Source: Rhizobium sp. R634
GTDB lineage: Bacteria > Pseudomonadota > Alphaproteobacteria > Rhizobiales > Rhizobiaceae
Length of the DNA: 64,000 nt
Assembly (NCBI RefSeq): GCF_002211305.1
Contig: NZ_LOKW01000023.1
Location: 124,001-188,000 of the forward strand
Direction: 5' to 3'
The notes beneath the pieces are model-generated. The model was given only the letters and a program-made list of their open reading frames with translations, searched no databases and was not told the DNA's origin. Each line of letters opens with the position of its first letter. Within the stretch, counting starts at the first letter, position 1. Positions 43,740 through 52,227 of this stretch are shown here, piece by piece. A program made the position numbers and the translations under genes.

Positions 43740-45032
43740 TCATCTTCCTTCTGATACGGTTTTAGAGCCGAACTTGGCGAGCGACTGCGCCAGCTCTGGA
43801 TGAGATTTGGCATATTCATGGAGATCGATTCCGGCGACCGCGGCATCCCAGGCCGCACGAACCGCTCTGACACCCGCCGACGGCCCGCCGGGATGGCTGA
43901 CGACGCCACCACCACAAAGGTAAAGGTGGTCAAGCGTCTGCTCCGTCCTTCGATAGGTCTCAGGCGCCTGTCCACCCCATTGACCCGAACAAACGACCGG
44001 TAACGGGCGGTCGGCATCACTGAAGATCGGTTTCTGGAGATCATGGAACGACTGAACGAAAGACGCGTCCGGCTCCCAGTATTTGGCGGCAATGCCGTTG
44101 ATCTGGAATTGGTCGACGCCGAGAAGTCGCCAAAGCTGTTGGTAGACCGAGAAATCGAACCCAAGACCAGGATGTCGGGTGAGAAGATCCCAGCCGTTGC
44201 GATGGGCGTGCAAGACAAGGGACGACCGCCGACGCAGGAACAGAAAAGCGCCCATGCCGATCGAATTGATGTTGATGACAGCGGCGTTTCCACCCTCGCG
44301 CACGACCAAGTCGTGCTTGCGAACCATCTCGTCGGGATCGACGTCGGAAATGCCGAAGGCATACATCACCTTCTTGCCGGTGCGCTGCTCCTGATCCCGG
44401 ATGATCGGCATGATCGCTTTCACCCGCGCCTCCAACGAGGAGTACGGTGGCGACATCAGTTTCTCGTCGTCCTTGATGAAGTCGACACCGGACGCGACGA
44501 GTTCAGCAACCACCTGCGCCGTTTCGTCCGGGGTGAGGCCGAGCGCGGGCTTGATGATCGTGCCGATGATTGGCCTATTGTAGACGCCGGTCAGACGCCG
44601 GGAGCCTTCGATCCCAAATTGAGGCCCCGGGTAGACGCCTTCAAACTCTGGAGGCAGCTGCAGGCCGACGACCCTCAGCCCGGTGAATTCCTTGATCGAC
44701 CAGACCCCGCCCAATGCAACCGTGGTGACTGCCGCAAGGTCAGTTCCGACGGCCTCCAGGGGATAGGCGATTGTTGTCTCCGCTCGGTTGAAGACTTCGC
44801 CCGCTGCAGGGAGCGAGGGAACCTCGACAGAGTCCAGTTTCTCGAAAGCGACCACGCGCGCGGCCGCGCGCGCCTTCAGTTGCGGCGTCTCTCCCGGCAG
44901 GTCAACAAATGTACCCGTCGACTGGTCGCTTCCGATCTTGACCGCCAAGGCCTCAACGCTCCCGGCGGTCTCAATCCGATAGGTGACCAGAATGTCCGAG
45001 GGCCTGCGCTGAGCCAGATCCATCGCTATCAT
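43740..45032 (-). CDS. RuBisCO-like protein (form IV), OiaX-like decarboxylase candidate
   Basis: A 430-residue RuBisCO large-chain homologue. Retained: the first Lys of the active-site loop (GTIIKPALGL), the carbamate Lys with its Asp-Glu (FIKDDE), His-Arg in LVLHAHRNG, the loop-6 Lys in GIAAKYWE, Ser in CSGQWGG and CGGGVVSHP. Changed relative to true RuBisCO: the second Lys of KPKLG is Ala, the catalytic Asn region reads ALGGVWS, and the phosphate-binding His of loop 6 region is Gln (VDQFQ). Carboxylation of RuBP is thus unlikely. The kinase, EryH and EryI genes in the same regulon fit decarboxylation of 3-oxo-isoapionate 4-phosphate to L-erythrulose 1-phosphate. Start overlaps the upstream AKR stop. 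Confidence 0.85.
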   Translation of the reverse strand: MIAMDLAQRRPSDILVTYRIETAGSVEALAVKIGSDQSTGTFVDLPGETPQLKARAAARVVAFEKLDSVEVPSLPAAGEVFNRAETTIAYPLEAVGTDLAAVTTVALGGVWSIKEFTGLRVVGLQLPPEFEGVYPGPQFGIEGSRRLTGVYNRPIIGTIIKPALGLTPDETAQVVAELVASGVDFIKDDEKLMSPPYSSLEARVKAIMPIIRDQEQRTGKKVMYAFGISDVDPDEMVRKHDLVVREGGNAAVININSIGMGAFLFLRRRSSLVLHAHRNGWDLLTRHPGLGFDFSVYQQLWRLLGVDQFQINGIAAKYWEPDASFVQSFHDLQKPIFSDADRPLPVVCSGQWGGQAPETYRRTEQTLDHLYLCGGGVVSHPGGPSAGVRAVRAAWDAAVAGIDLHEYAKSHPELAQSLAKFGSKTVSEGR

Positions 45033-46063
45033 GCCTCCGGAACTGGCGCGGCTTCAGGGATGAGGCCCGACGACTTCAGGTCGGCCCAGAACGCAGCCGG
45101 AACCGGCGTCGAGATCGCGGCGACGTTTGCGGCGACGTGTTCGGGCGCCAGCGCTCCCTGTACCACCGCGGTCACTGCAGGATGTGCGTAGACAAATTGT
45201 GTCGCTGCAGTCGCAAGCGAGACGCCATGGCGCTCGCAGACGGCTTCGAGCGCCTCGACCTTGCGGACGATCGCTTCAGGCGCGGGCTGGCAATCGTAGG
45301 TGCGGGTGGTTGTCATCGACTTGCTACCCTCGGCGAGGATGCCGGAGTTGTAGATGCCAGCCGCAATGATACCGATGCCGCGACGCTGCATTTCTGGATA
45401 GAAATGGTCGAGAGCGCCGTGGTTGAGCAGGGTGTAGCGCCCGGCGACCATGGAGCAGTCGAGATCAAATTCCTCTGCCACCTGCAGGACCGACGCGGTT
45501 TCATTGACGCCGAGGCCGATGGCCTTCACGGAGCCTGTGCTGCGCAGCTCGTCACACGCCTTGTAACCGCTCGATCTCAGCGCCGAAAGGTGGGTGCTAT
45601 ACGCCTCGCGGTGCCATTCGCCGCTCACGTCGTGGAGATAGAGGATGTCAATGTGGTCCATACCCAGGCGCTGCTGGCTATCTTCGAAAGCGCGCATGAT
45701 GCCGTCATAGGAATAGTCGTAGTCATCGACGAATGGCAGCGCCTTCACCCAGTCGATGCCGTAAAGGCTCTCGGCGCGCTTTGCGCGGCTTTCCGGCTTG
45801 AGTATCCGCCCCGCCTTGGTGCTGACCACGACCTTGCCGATGAGATCGTTGTTGCGAAGGACATGGCCGAGGGAATGCTCGGACTTTCCAAGGCCGTAAA
45901 GGGGCGCGGTGTCGAAATAGCGGACACCCAAGTCGTATGCCTTGAGGACGACCGCCTCGAAAGTCTGGAAGCTCACATCGACATTGCACCCACCGAGCGG
46001 CGAGGTACCCAGCCCTAGCGAGGTCAGCGTCACATCGGTCTTTCCAACTTTTCTCTTCAACAT
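45029..46063 (-). CDS. Aldo/keto reductase, D-threo-aldose 1-dehydrogenase type (second copy)
   Basis: A 344-residue paralogue of the enzyme in the lactonase operon, with the same architecture: RYFDTAPLYGLGKSEHSLGH (Asp, Tyr), VVVSTKAGR (Lys), LYLHDVSG (His), and the shared central DSQQRLGMDHIDIL. The start was moved to an ATG 84 bases into the frame, since the upstream part runs through the intercistronic hairpin. It sits between the binding-protein gene and the RuBisCO-like protein gene, overlapping the latter by 4 bases. It probably oxidises the imported sugar to its lactone. Confidence 0.85.
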   Translation of the reverse strand: MLKRKVGKTDVTLTSLGLGTSPLGGCNVDVSFQTFEAVVLKAYDLGVRYFDTAPLYGLGKSEHSLGHVLRNNDLIGKVVVSTKAGRILKPESRAKRAESLYGIDWVKALPFVDDYDYSYDGIMRAFEDSQQRLGMDHIDILYLHDVSGEWHREAYSTHLSALRSSGYKACDELRSTGSVKAIGLGVNETASVLQVAEEFDLDCSMVAGRYTLLNHGALDHFYPEMQRRGIGIIAAGIYNSGILAEGSKSMTTTRTYDCQPAPEAIVRKVEALEAVCERHGVSLATAATQFVYAHPAVTAVVQGALAPEHVAANVAAISTPVPAAFWADLKSSGLIPEAAPVPEA

Positions 46064-46091
46064 GATGGTCGATCCTATTTCCCTGGTGTAA

Positions 46092-46118
46092 GGCGGACGG
46101 CCGTATGGGCCGTCCGCC
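46092..46118 (-). promoter_or_regulatory. Intercistronic hairpin after solute-binding protein gene 4
   Basis: GGCGGACGGCC pairs with GGCCGTCCGCC over 11 base pairs with a 5-base loop, beginning 10 bases after the binding-protein stop and ending before the aldo/keto reductase start. No U-tract. It is the strongest of the five such hairpins in the window. Confidence 0.72.
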
Positions 46119-46127
46119 GTTGTCCGA

Positions 46128-47126
46128 TTACATGTACTTCTCGACATTGGTGGAATCGAGCACGAGCCACGGCACGACGTAGTCCTTCTCGGTGCCGCCC
46201 TTCCATTCCATCAGCGAGCCCCAGATTTCGGACTGCGGCTTGTAGCTCTCGCCCTTGATCGCCCGCAGTGCGAGGTCGACCGCGCCCTGGCCTTCGGCGC
46301 GGGCGTACTTGTAGAGGCTGACCGCCATCTCGCCCTTCTTCACGGCGCGCTTTGCGTCCGGAATGCCGTCGATCGCAAGAACGGGAACGGTCTTGAGATC
46401 GATGCCGGCGCTCTTCATGGCTTCGATCGCGCCAAGCGCCATCTCGTCGTTTTCCGCAAGGACGCCGTTGATCTCACCCGGGTGTGCGAGCAACCAGTTC
46501 TCCATGAGCGCCTGACCCTCGGCGCGGCTCCAGTTGCCTGTCTTGTCTTCGATGAGCTTGAGGTTCGGGAACTTGGCGAGACCAGCGTCGATGCCTGCGC
46601 GGCGCTCGATCTGGGCCGACTGGCCGATCGGACCCTCCATGAGGACGACGTTGCCGCCGTTCGGAAGGCGCTTGGCGAGTTCCTCAGCGATGATCCGGCC
46701 GCCTTCGGTATCGTTAACGATGATGGACGCGGTGTATTTCATCGACTTGGTCTTGAGCGCCGACACGATAAGCGGGATTTTCGCTTCGGCGGCCTTTTCG
46801 ATCGGCGGCGCCGAGGCCTCGAGGTCGAACGGTGACATGATGATCGCGTTGAATTGTTGGGTGATCGCTGTGTCGATCTGGTTCGCCTGTGTCAGTGGAT
46901 CATACTTGCCGTCGAAAACGGTGATCTCGACCTCGCCCGATTTGACGGCGGGATGGTTCTGGATTTCCGTCGACCAAGCCTTCATGTACTCGCCGGACTC
47001 ACCGAACGAGAGAGCCGCGATCCGAATTTTGTCCTGCGCGAAGGCGAAGTTCCCGCCAGCCAACGTCGCTACGGCGATTGCCATACCCACACCCGCATTG
47101 AGCAGGTTCCTCCTAGACATCTGCAT
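46128..47126 (-). CDS. Sugar ABC transporter solute-binding protein (transporter 4)
   Basis: A 332-residue ribose-type binding protein. The signal sequence MSRRNLLNAGVGMAIAVATL contains a twin-arginine-like start and ends at FAFA|QD. The first lobe has IRIAALSFGESGEYMKAW and FNAIIMSPFD; the second VLAENDEMALGAIEAM and VPVLAIDGIPDA. This gene comes after the ATPase and permease, unlike the other transporters where it is first. A hairpin with a 10-pair stem (47182-47191 with 47198-47207, one G-T pair) lies just upstream, another just downstream. Confidence 0.88.
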   Translation of the reverse strand: MQMSRRNLLNAGVGMAIAVATLAGGNFAFAQDKIRIAALSFGESGEYMKAWSTEIQNHPAVKSGEVEITVFDGKYDPLTQANQIDTAITQQFNAIIMSPFDLEASAPPIEKAAEAKIPLIVSALKTKSMKYTASIIVNDTEGGRIIAEELAKRLPNGGNVVLMEGPIGQSAQIERRAGIDAGLAKFPNLKLIEDKTGNWSRAEGQALMENWLLAHPGEINGVLAENDEMALGAIEAMKSAGIDLKTVPVLAIDGIPDAKRAVKKGEMAVSLYKYARAEGQGAVDLALRAIKGESYKPQSEIWGSLMEWKGGTEKDYVVPWLVLDSTNVEKYM

Positions 47127-47181
47127 TTCATATTCTCCTCTGGTTTAAGATACGTCCGGACGCGACACGCTGGGCCGGACA

Positions 47182-47207
47182 TTGTCGCCGGCCTTCCCCG
47201 GCGGCAA
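47182..47207 (-). promoter_or_regulatory. Intercistronic hairpin before solute-binding protein gene 4
   Basis: TTGTCGCCGG pairs with CCGGCGGCAA (one G-T pair) around a 6-base loop, between the permease stop and the binding-protein start. With the hairpin downstream, the binding-protein message is bracketed by stable structures, consistent with processing to a stable monocistronic RNA. Confidence 0.5.
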
Positions 47208-47221
47208 TTTCGGGATTGGTC

Positions 47222-48184
47222 TTATTTGCGGATTTGGTCGGCAATGACCGCGACCACGATGATCGTGCCCTTGAGGACCTGCTGGTAGTATGAAGACACG
47301 CCCATGAGGTCCATGCCGTTGTTGATCGTGCCGATGATGAGCGCGCCGATCAGTGTGCCGAGCAGCGATCCGCGGCCGCCCGCAAGGCTCGTCCCGCCGA
47401 TCACGACGGCGGCGATCGCGTCAAGCTCATAACCGATGCCCGCTTGCGGCAGCGCAGCGGTGGTGCGAGCCGTCAGGACAAGCCCCGCAAGACCAGCCAG
47501 GAGGCCCGAGATCAAATAGGTCGCACCGACGATCACCTTGGTGGAAATGCCGCTCGTGCGAGCCGCCTTCTCGTTGCCGCCAACTGCGTACACATAACGG
47601 CCGAAAGTCGTATAGTTTAAAACGGTCCATCCAATCAGGAAGACGACGAACAGGATGACGATCGGTACCGGGATATACATGATCTGCCCGGAGCCGATCC
47701 ACTTGAAGGGATCCGACAGATTCGGGATGGGGCGTCCTTCCGAAAAAATCAAGGTGAGACCGCGGGCCACGCTCAACATGCCAAGCGTCACTACGAACGG
47801 CGGGACCTTGACCGCGGCAACAAGCACGCCGTTCACCAAGCCGAGGCCGGCTCCCGCCGCGAGGCCCGCAAAGATACCGAAAAGCACGAACTGCTCGTTG
47901 GTCTCCGTTACGAGGCTGGCGGCGATCATGCCCGCGAGCGCCATTACGGAGCCGACCGATAGGTCGATGCCCTTAGTAAGGATGACGAAGGTCACTCCGA
48001 TCGCCAGAATGCCGTTGATCGACGACTGGCGAACGAGATTCAGCCAATTCAACCATGTCATGAAGTACTGGTTCGCGAACGCGAAGAACGCGACGATCAG
48101 GAAAAACACGAGAACGATGCTGAACTGCCTGATCATTTCCCCGGCGCGGAAGTTTCCGGGCTTCGCCGCAGCGATGGTATTCAT
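47222..48184 (-). CDS. CUT2 sugar ABC transporter permease (transporter 4)
   Basis: A 320-residue RbsC-type permease with about eight to ten membrane segments, the motif KGIDLSVGSVMALAG and the C-terminal VVIGGTSLAGGRGSLLG signature. It closely follows the textbook RbsC pattern and is the sole permease of transporter 4. The ATG is behind GGGAGG. The order ATPase-permease-binding protein is rbsACB-like. Confidence 0.9.
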   Translation of the reverse strand: MNTIAAAKPGNFRAGEMIRQFSIVLVFFLIVAFFAFANQYFMTWLNWLNLVRQSSINGILAIGVTFVILTKGIDLSVGSVMALAGMIAASLVTETNEQFVLFGIFAGLAAGAGLGLVNGVLVAAVKVPPFVVTLGMLSVARGLTLIFSEGRPIPNLSDPFKWIGSGQIMYIPVPIVILFVVFLIGWTVLNYTTFGRYVYAVGGNEKAARTSGISTKVIVGATYLISGLLAGLAGLVLTARTTAALPQAGIGYELDAIAAVVIGGTSLAGGRGSLLGTLIGALIIGTINNGMDLMGVSSYYQQVLKGTIIVVAVIADQIRK

Positions 48185-48222
48185 TACTCAAGTCCTCCCG
48201 TGAATGGGGCTATGACCGCTCA

Positions 48223-49755
48223 TCAGCTCGCCATGTCCAGAAGCGTCTGTTGCGTTGCTTCGGCACCGTCGATGATGCTGAGGAGCTGCCCCTGTTTGAA
48301 AATCGCGATCCTGTCGCTGAGCTGCATGATCTCCGGTCCCTCCGAGGAGACCACGAGGACGCCGTTGCCCTTTGCCGCGAAGTCTCGCAGGAACGCGTAG
48401 ATCTCCTGCTTGGAACCTTCGTCGATGCCACGCGTCGGTTCGTCGCAAATGAGAAGCTTTGGATTTGTCAGAAGGCACCGGGCCAGCACGACTTTTTGTT
48501 GGTTGCCCCCTGACAGAGTTTCGACGGCAACATCTGGCGACGCCGACTTGATCCTCTGTGAGACGATCATGTCTTGAACTGCGCTGCGCTCTTTGTCCCC
48601 GCGGATGAAACCGCTGATGGCCATCAAGGCCAGCGATGAAAGCGTGATGTTGTGGGCGATCGATGCCGAGAGCACGAGACCACTGTCCTTGCGATCCTCG
48701 GTCACCATCGCCATTCCACGTTGAATTGCGTCCTTAGGACTGCCTGGCTTGACCTTACCGCCGTTGAAGACAACTTCGCCTCCCGTTGGTGAGTGCAGCC
48801 CGAATATTGTCTCGAGGAACTCGGTTCGTCCGGACCCAAGCAGCCCGTAGATTCCGACCACTTCGCCGGACGCCACGTCTAGCGAGATGTCTCGGAAATG
48901 AGGCCCGCGCGCCAAGTTCGAGACCGAAAGCAGGATTGGCGCGTCTTCGAGAGGCTTGCCCTTCTCGACCAGCTTGACTTCACGGCCGACGATCTGTGTC
49001 ACAAGATGACGGCGGTCGATGTCTTTGATGTTTCCAGTCTCGATGAAACGGCCGTCGCGGAAGACTGTGTACTCATCCGCGATCTCGAAGATTTCGGTGA
49101 GTTTGTGAGACACGTAGATAATTGCGGAACCGCGCGCGGTGATCTTGCGGAGCGCGTTGAACAAGACATGGACTTCGTGTTCGCCGATAGCAGATGTCGG
49201 CTCGTCCATGATGACGATATGTGCCCGATAGCTGAGAGCCTTCGCAATTTCAACGAGCTGAATCTGGGCGAGGCTCAGCTCCCCCATCTTCTTGGCAGCG
49301 TCGACTTCAAAGCCGAGTTCATCGAGGAATGCCTCGGCGTCCCTGCGCATCTGGCTAAAATCGACGAGCACGCCAAGTCGCTTCGGCTCGCGGCCAAGGT
49401 AAAGGTTCTCGGCGACGGTCATCTCGGGGACGGGGGAAAGCTCCTGCGTGATGATCGCGATGCCGTGACGCAAGGCGTCAGCGGCGCTTTTGAAGTCGAC
49501 CTGCTCGCCATCGATCTCCACTATCCCTCCATCGCGGCGGAGCAGTCCCATCGTGATGTTTAGGAATGTCGACTTGCCGGCGCCATTACCGCCGCACAAG
49601 GCATGGACGGTCCCGGCCTTTAGAGTTAGTCGGCCATCAACGAGCGCTGGGACGCCGTTGAACGACTTTTCCACGCCCTCGGCCCGCAGAAGCACGCGTG
49701 CCGAAGACGACTGCGCAGTTCCCTGAACTGTTATCTTCTCAGTTGCGTTGACCAT
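48223..49755 (-). CDS. CUT2 sugar ABC transporter ATPase (transporter 4)
   Basis: A 510-residue RbsA-type ATPase. Half one: GGNGAGKSTFLN, LSLAQIQLVEIAKA, IVIMDEPTSAIGE. Half two: GLLGSGRTEFLE, LSGGNQQKVVLARC, LICDEPTRGIDEGSK. The start region is unusual: a GntR-B operator lies immediately before the ATG and no ribosome binding site at the normal distance is visible, so translation may be weak, leaderless, or begin slightly downstream. It follows the BKACE gene by 70 bases and probably belongs to the same operon. Confidence 0.88.
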   Translation of the reverse strand: MVNATEKITVQGTAQSSSARVLLRAEGVEKSFNGVPALVDGRLTLKAGTVHALCGGNGAGKSTFLNITMGLLRRDGGIVEIDGEQVDFKSAADALRHGIAIITQELSPVPEMTVAENLYLGREPKRLGVLVDFSQMRRDAEAFLDELGFEVDAAKKMGELSLAQIQLVEIAKALSYRAHIVIMDEPTSAIGEHEVHVLFNALRKITARGSAIIYVSHKLTEIFEIADEYTVFRDGRFIETGNIKDIDRRHLVTQIVGREVKLVEKGKPLEDAPILLSVSNLARGPHFRDISLDVASGEVVGIYGLLGSGRTEFLETIFGLHSPTGGEVVFNGGKVKPGSPKDAIQRGMAMVTEDRKDSGLVLSASIAHNITLSSLALMAISGFIRGDKERSAVQDMIVSQRIKSASPDVAVETLSGGNQQKVVLARCLLTNPKLLICDEPTRGIDEGSKQEIYAFLRDFAAKGNGVLVVSSEGPEIMQLSDRIAIFKQGQLLSIIDGAEATQQTLLDMAS

Positions 49756-49775
49756 GATATGACGTCATACCTCAT
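49756..49775 (-). promoter_or_regulatory. GntR-B operator 2 at the start of the ATPase gene
   Basis: The string contains the perfect palindrome TATGACGTCATA (49758-49769) and reads GGTATGACGTCATATC on the transcribed strand. It touches the ATPase ATG. A bound regulator would act as a roadblock for readthrough from the kinase/BKACE genes as well as a promoter operator. Confidence 0.65.
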
Positions 49776-49825
49776 AAAAATCCAAATCTATGCCTCGTGT
49801 GTTCGGATCGCCTGCCTTATTGGAT

Positions 49826-50713
49826 CTACGCGGCGTCCAGTTCGAGGATCGCGCGTGCCTCCTGGGGTGTAGCGGGCTCACGTCCGACCTTTTGGGCAAT
49901 CTCAACAGCGCGCGATATGACTTCCGCGTTCGTGGGTGTGCCGAATTCGCGATAGGGATAGTCGCCTATTCCAATAGCCATGTGGCCGCCCAGACGGCAG
50001 ATCGCAGGAGCAATGTTCAACAGATTGCCCCCAAGGCAATTGACCGTCCATTCGATCGGCCGGTCGTCGGGCAGAAATGCAAGATGCGCCATGAGACCCG
50101 CCTCGGTCGGCGGATGCCCGGTAATGTATCGCCCTCCCGTTAGGTGCAGGAGAAAGTAGGCGGGCCCCCTCACAAGGCCCGCGTCCATCAGAGCGATCGC
50201 GCGGCGCGTGAACCCGACAGACCAGGAAACCAGCTTCGGCTTTACGCCCTTTTCGGCCAAGGTACGCGCGTAGTGCGCGAGACTTTCGGTCGTGTTGAGA
50301 TACAAACGTTCTGGATTTTCGAACCTGCGCGTCTCGGCATCCCAAAGCTCGAGATTGGCCGAACCGGTATCGATGGGCGCAATATCGGGCTTCGTAGCAG
50401 GGTCCAATGCCAGGGTTGCGACCGTGTCGATGCGCTTCATGGCGTCGGCATCATTCGAGATAAAGCCGAGCGTGGGAAGGATGAGTAGATCGGTCGCCTG
50501 CCTGACTTCGCGGATGATTTCGGCGTTTGCCTCAACGGTGTTTGTCGCACCGCCGTCGGCTGTCCTGGCATGATAGTGCAGAATCGCCGCTCCCGCCTTG
50601 CGGGCTGCAACGGCGGCCTCAACGATCTCGTCGGCGGTGTATGGGATATTAGGGTTGGATGTGCGCGGCGCGTACTCGTTGACCCTGGCTTCGAGGATGA
50701 TTTTCTTTTGCAT
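49826..50713 (-). CDS. BKACE family protein (DUF849, beta-keto acid cleavage enzyme)
   Basis: A 295-residue member of the beta-keto acid cleavage family, TIM-barrel zinc enzymes that condense a beta-keto acid with acetyl-CoA and release a shortened CoA ester. ILEARVNEYAP opens the barrel, ILHYHARTADGG carries the zinc His pair (usually HLHVRD), LHLTGGRYITGHPPT and the late MAIGIGDYPYREFG are family segments. The start at AAGGAGCGAAAG was chosen. It follows the DUF1537 kinase stop by 10 bases. In this setting a 3-oxo sugar acid is the attractive substrate, competing with or complementing the RuBisCO-like decarboxylase. Confidence 0.82.
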   Translation of the reverse strand: MQKKIILEARVNEYAPRTSNPNIPYTADEIVEAAVAARKAGAAILHYHARTADGGATNTVEANAEIIREVRQATDLLILPTLGFISNDADAMKRIDTVATLALDPATKPDIAPIDTGSANLELWDAETRRFENPERLYLNTTESLAHYARTLAEKGVKPKLVSWSVGFTRRAIALMDAGLVRGPAYFLLHLTGGRYITGHPPTEAGLMAHLAFLPDDRPIEWTVNCLGGNLLNIAPAICRLGGHMAIGIGDYPYREFGTPTNAEVISRAVEIAQKVGREPATPQEARAILELDAA

Positions 50714-50723
50714 CTTTCGCTCC

Positions 50724-52076
50724 TTACGCCGCCAGATAACCAGAGGTGCCCGCCTTTGCCCGCAGGAAGAAGTCATCGGCACCAATCTGCCCGCCCTTCA
50801 GCATGACTTCGAGGCCATCGACTTCGGCGTCGCCCGGCGCATCCAGGCGGCAGACATGGCAATTTTGAACTTCGTCAAAAACGGCGATCTCGAGCGCTTC
50901 GGCGCCGATTGTCCGCATCGCATAGCTCGAACTGTCACCGCCCGAAAACACGATCCGCGGCAAGGAAACCGCGCGGCGCACGGCACGCGCAACGTCACAG
51001 TAGATGGCGCCCAAGCGTTCCGCGGGAACATCGCCGCCGGGCAGACGGCCGGTTTCCCCGCGAGCCGTGTAGATGATTGTAGGTCGACCGCGCACAAGGC
51101 TCTCGATCGCCTTCAAAGCAGCCTCCCGCGCAACTGCCTCAGCATCATCATCGGACCGGATTGTCGAGACATCCAAGTGGACAAGGTTCCACCCGGAAGC
51201 TTCGGCCACCGCAATCTGGCGCCCGGTTTGCAGGGCGCAACTGCCTGATAAGACGAGTAGATTTTCGACGCCGGCAATCTCCGTCTTGACGGGCTCCGCC
51301 GACGATAGCAGGCCCAAGCGGGCCCAAAGAGCGCCGAGTTGTTGTGCCAAGCCTTGAGCTGCTAGCGCGAACATCGGACGTGTCGGATACCGCGCCCAGA
51401 GCAGATCGGCGACAGCCACAAGATCCGCATTTTCGAGCCCATCGAAAATGACCCCTGCCCCCTCTTGGAAGGCCTTGAAGACACGCTCCTCCATTGCCGA
51501 GCGGTTCCGGATTGCGGGAAGCGTGACGTTGACGAATTCCTTATCTGTCTGCCCAGCCAGATGCATGCGCAGATCCGCCTCATGCATTGGCGTCCTGGGG
51601 TGGCGCGACATGCTCGGGTGCCGGTCGAGCCGCTCAATCCTGTCGGCAAAGCGCGCGAAATGATTTCCGAAACAGGTGTAGCGCCCGAAGTCCGGGGTCG
51701 CGGCGAGGACTGGAACGTCCCTCTTGCCGAAGTGAGCCGCAGCGCGCGCCAGAACAGCACCATAGCTTCCAACGGTGGGCGATGAGTCGAACGTAGAGCA
51801 GATCTTGTATTGGATAAGCGGACTGTTGAGGGTGCGCATGATCGAAAACGCACTGTCAAGCTCCTCGTCGAGCTCGACGCCGGACAACGCCCTTGCGGTA
51901 CCGGCGAAGCCAAGCACATCATAAGACAGAGAATCTGTTGACGCCGTCTGTGCTGAAGGGCGTGCGAGATAGAGTTTTCCCTTCACACCACTGCGATGGA
52001 ACTGCGCCAGGTTTTCGGAAGAACCCGTGAAGTCGTCGCCGTAAAACACGGCCTTGAGCTTGCCAGCTGATGTCAT
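50724..52076 (-). CDS. Four-carbon acid sugar kinase family protein (DUF1537), OiaK-like
   Basis: A 450-residue kinase of the DUF1537 family, which phosphorylate 3-oxo-tetronates (OtnK, DtnK) or 3-oxo-isoapionate (OiaK). The N-terminal substrate domain starts AVFYGDDFTGSSENL, matching the DDxTGA motif. The C-terminal ATP domain has LLVLSGSCALQTGRQI, IIYTARGETGRLPGGD and IVFSGGDSSSYAMRTIG. The frame upstream (25 residues) crosses the promoter and operator; the ATG behind GGGAGGATCCG is used. It is the first gene of the long leftward regulon B operon. The RuBisCO-like protein and EryH/EryI in the regulon favour OiaK over a tetronate kinase. Confidence 0.85.
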   Translation of the reverse strand: MTSAGKLKAVFYGDDFTGSSENLAQFHRSGVKGKLYLARPSAQTASTDSLSYDVLGFAGTARALSGVELDEELDSAFSIMRTLNSPLIQYKICSTFDSSPTVGSYGAVLARAAAHFGKRDVPVLAATPDFGRYTCFGNHFARFADRIERLDRHPSMSRHPRTPMHEADLRMHLAGQTDKEFVNVTLPAIRNRSAMEERVFKAFQEGAGVIFDGLENADLVAVADLLWARYPTRPMFALAAQGLAQQLGALWARLGLLSSAEPVKTEIAGVENLLVLSGSCALQTGRQIAVAEASGWNLVHLDVSTIRSDDDAEAVAREAALKAIESLVRGRPTIIYTARGETGRLPGGDVPAERLGAIYCDVARAVRRAVSLPRIVFSGGDSSSYAMRTIGAEALEIAVFDEVQNCHVCRLDAPGDAEVDGLEVMLKGGQIGADDFFLRAKAGTSGYLAA

Positions 52077-52175
52077 CGGATCCTCCCAATATCCCGGCCG
52101 AGGATATCTTCCTCCATACATCAGCCGGGCTTCACTCTTGACAATACTCATAGAAGCAGCTCATAACTCTGTCAA

Positions 52176-52198
52176 GGTCATACCTTATACCTTATACC
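52176..52198. promoter_or_regulatory. GntR-B operator 3 between kinase and SDR genes
   Basis: The site reads GGTCATACCTTATACC plus another TTATACC: three half-sites in tandem. Leftward, TTGACA lies directly next to it with TATGAG 17 bases on, a good promoter for the DUF1537 kinase. Rightward it is 30 bases before the SDR start. One site can control both directions. Confidence 0.78.
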
Positions 52199-52227
52199 TC
52201 ATATCGAGAAAATTGGAGGACGACGAG

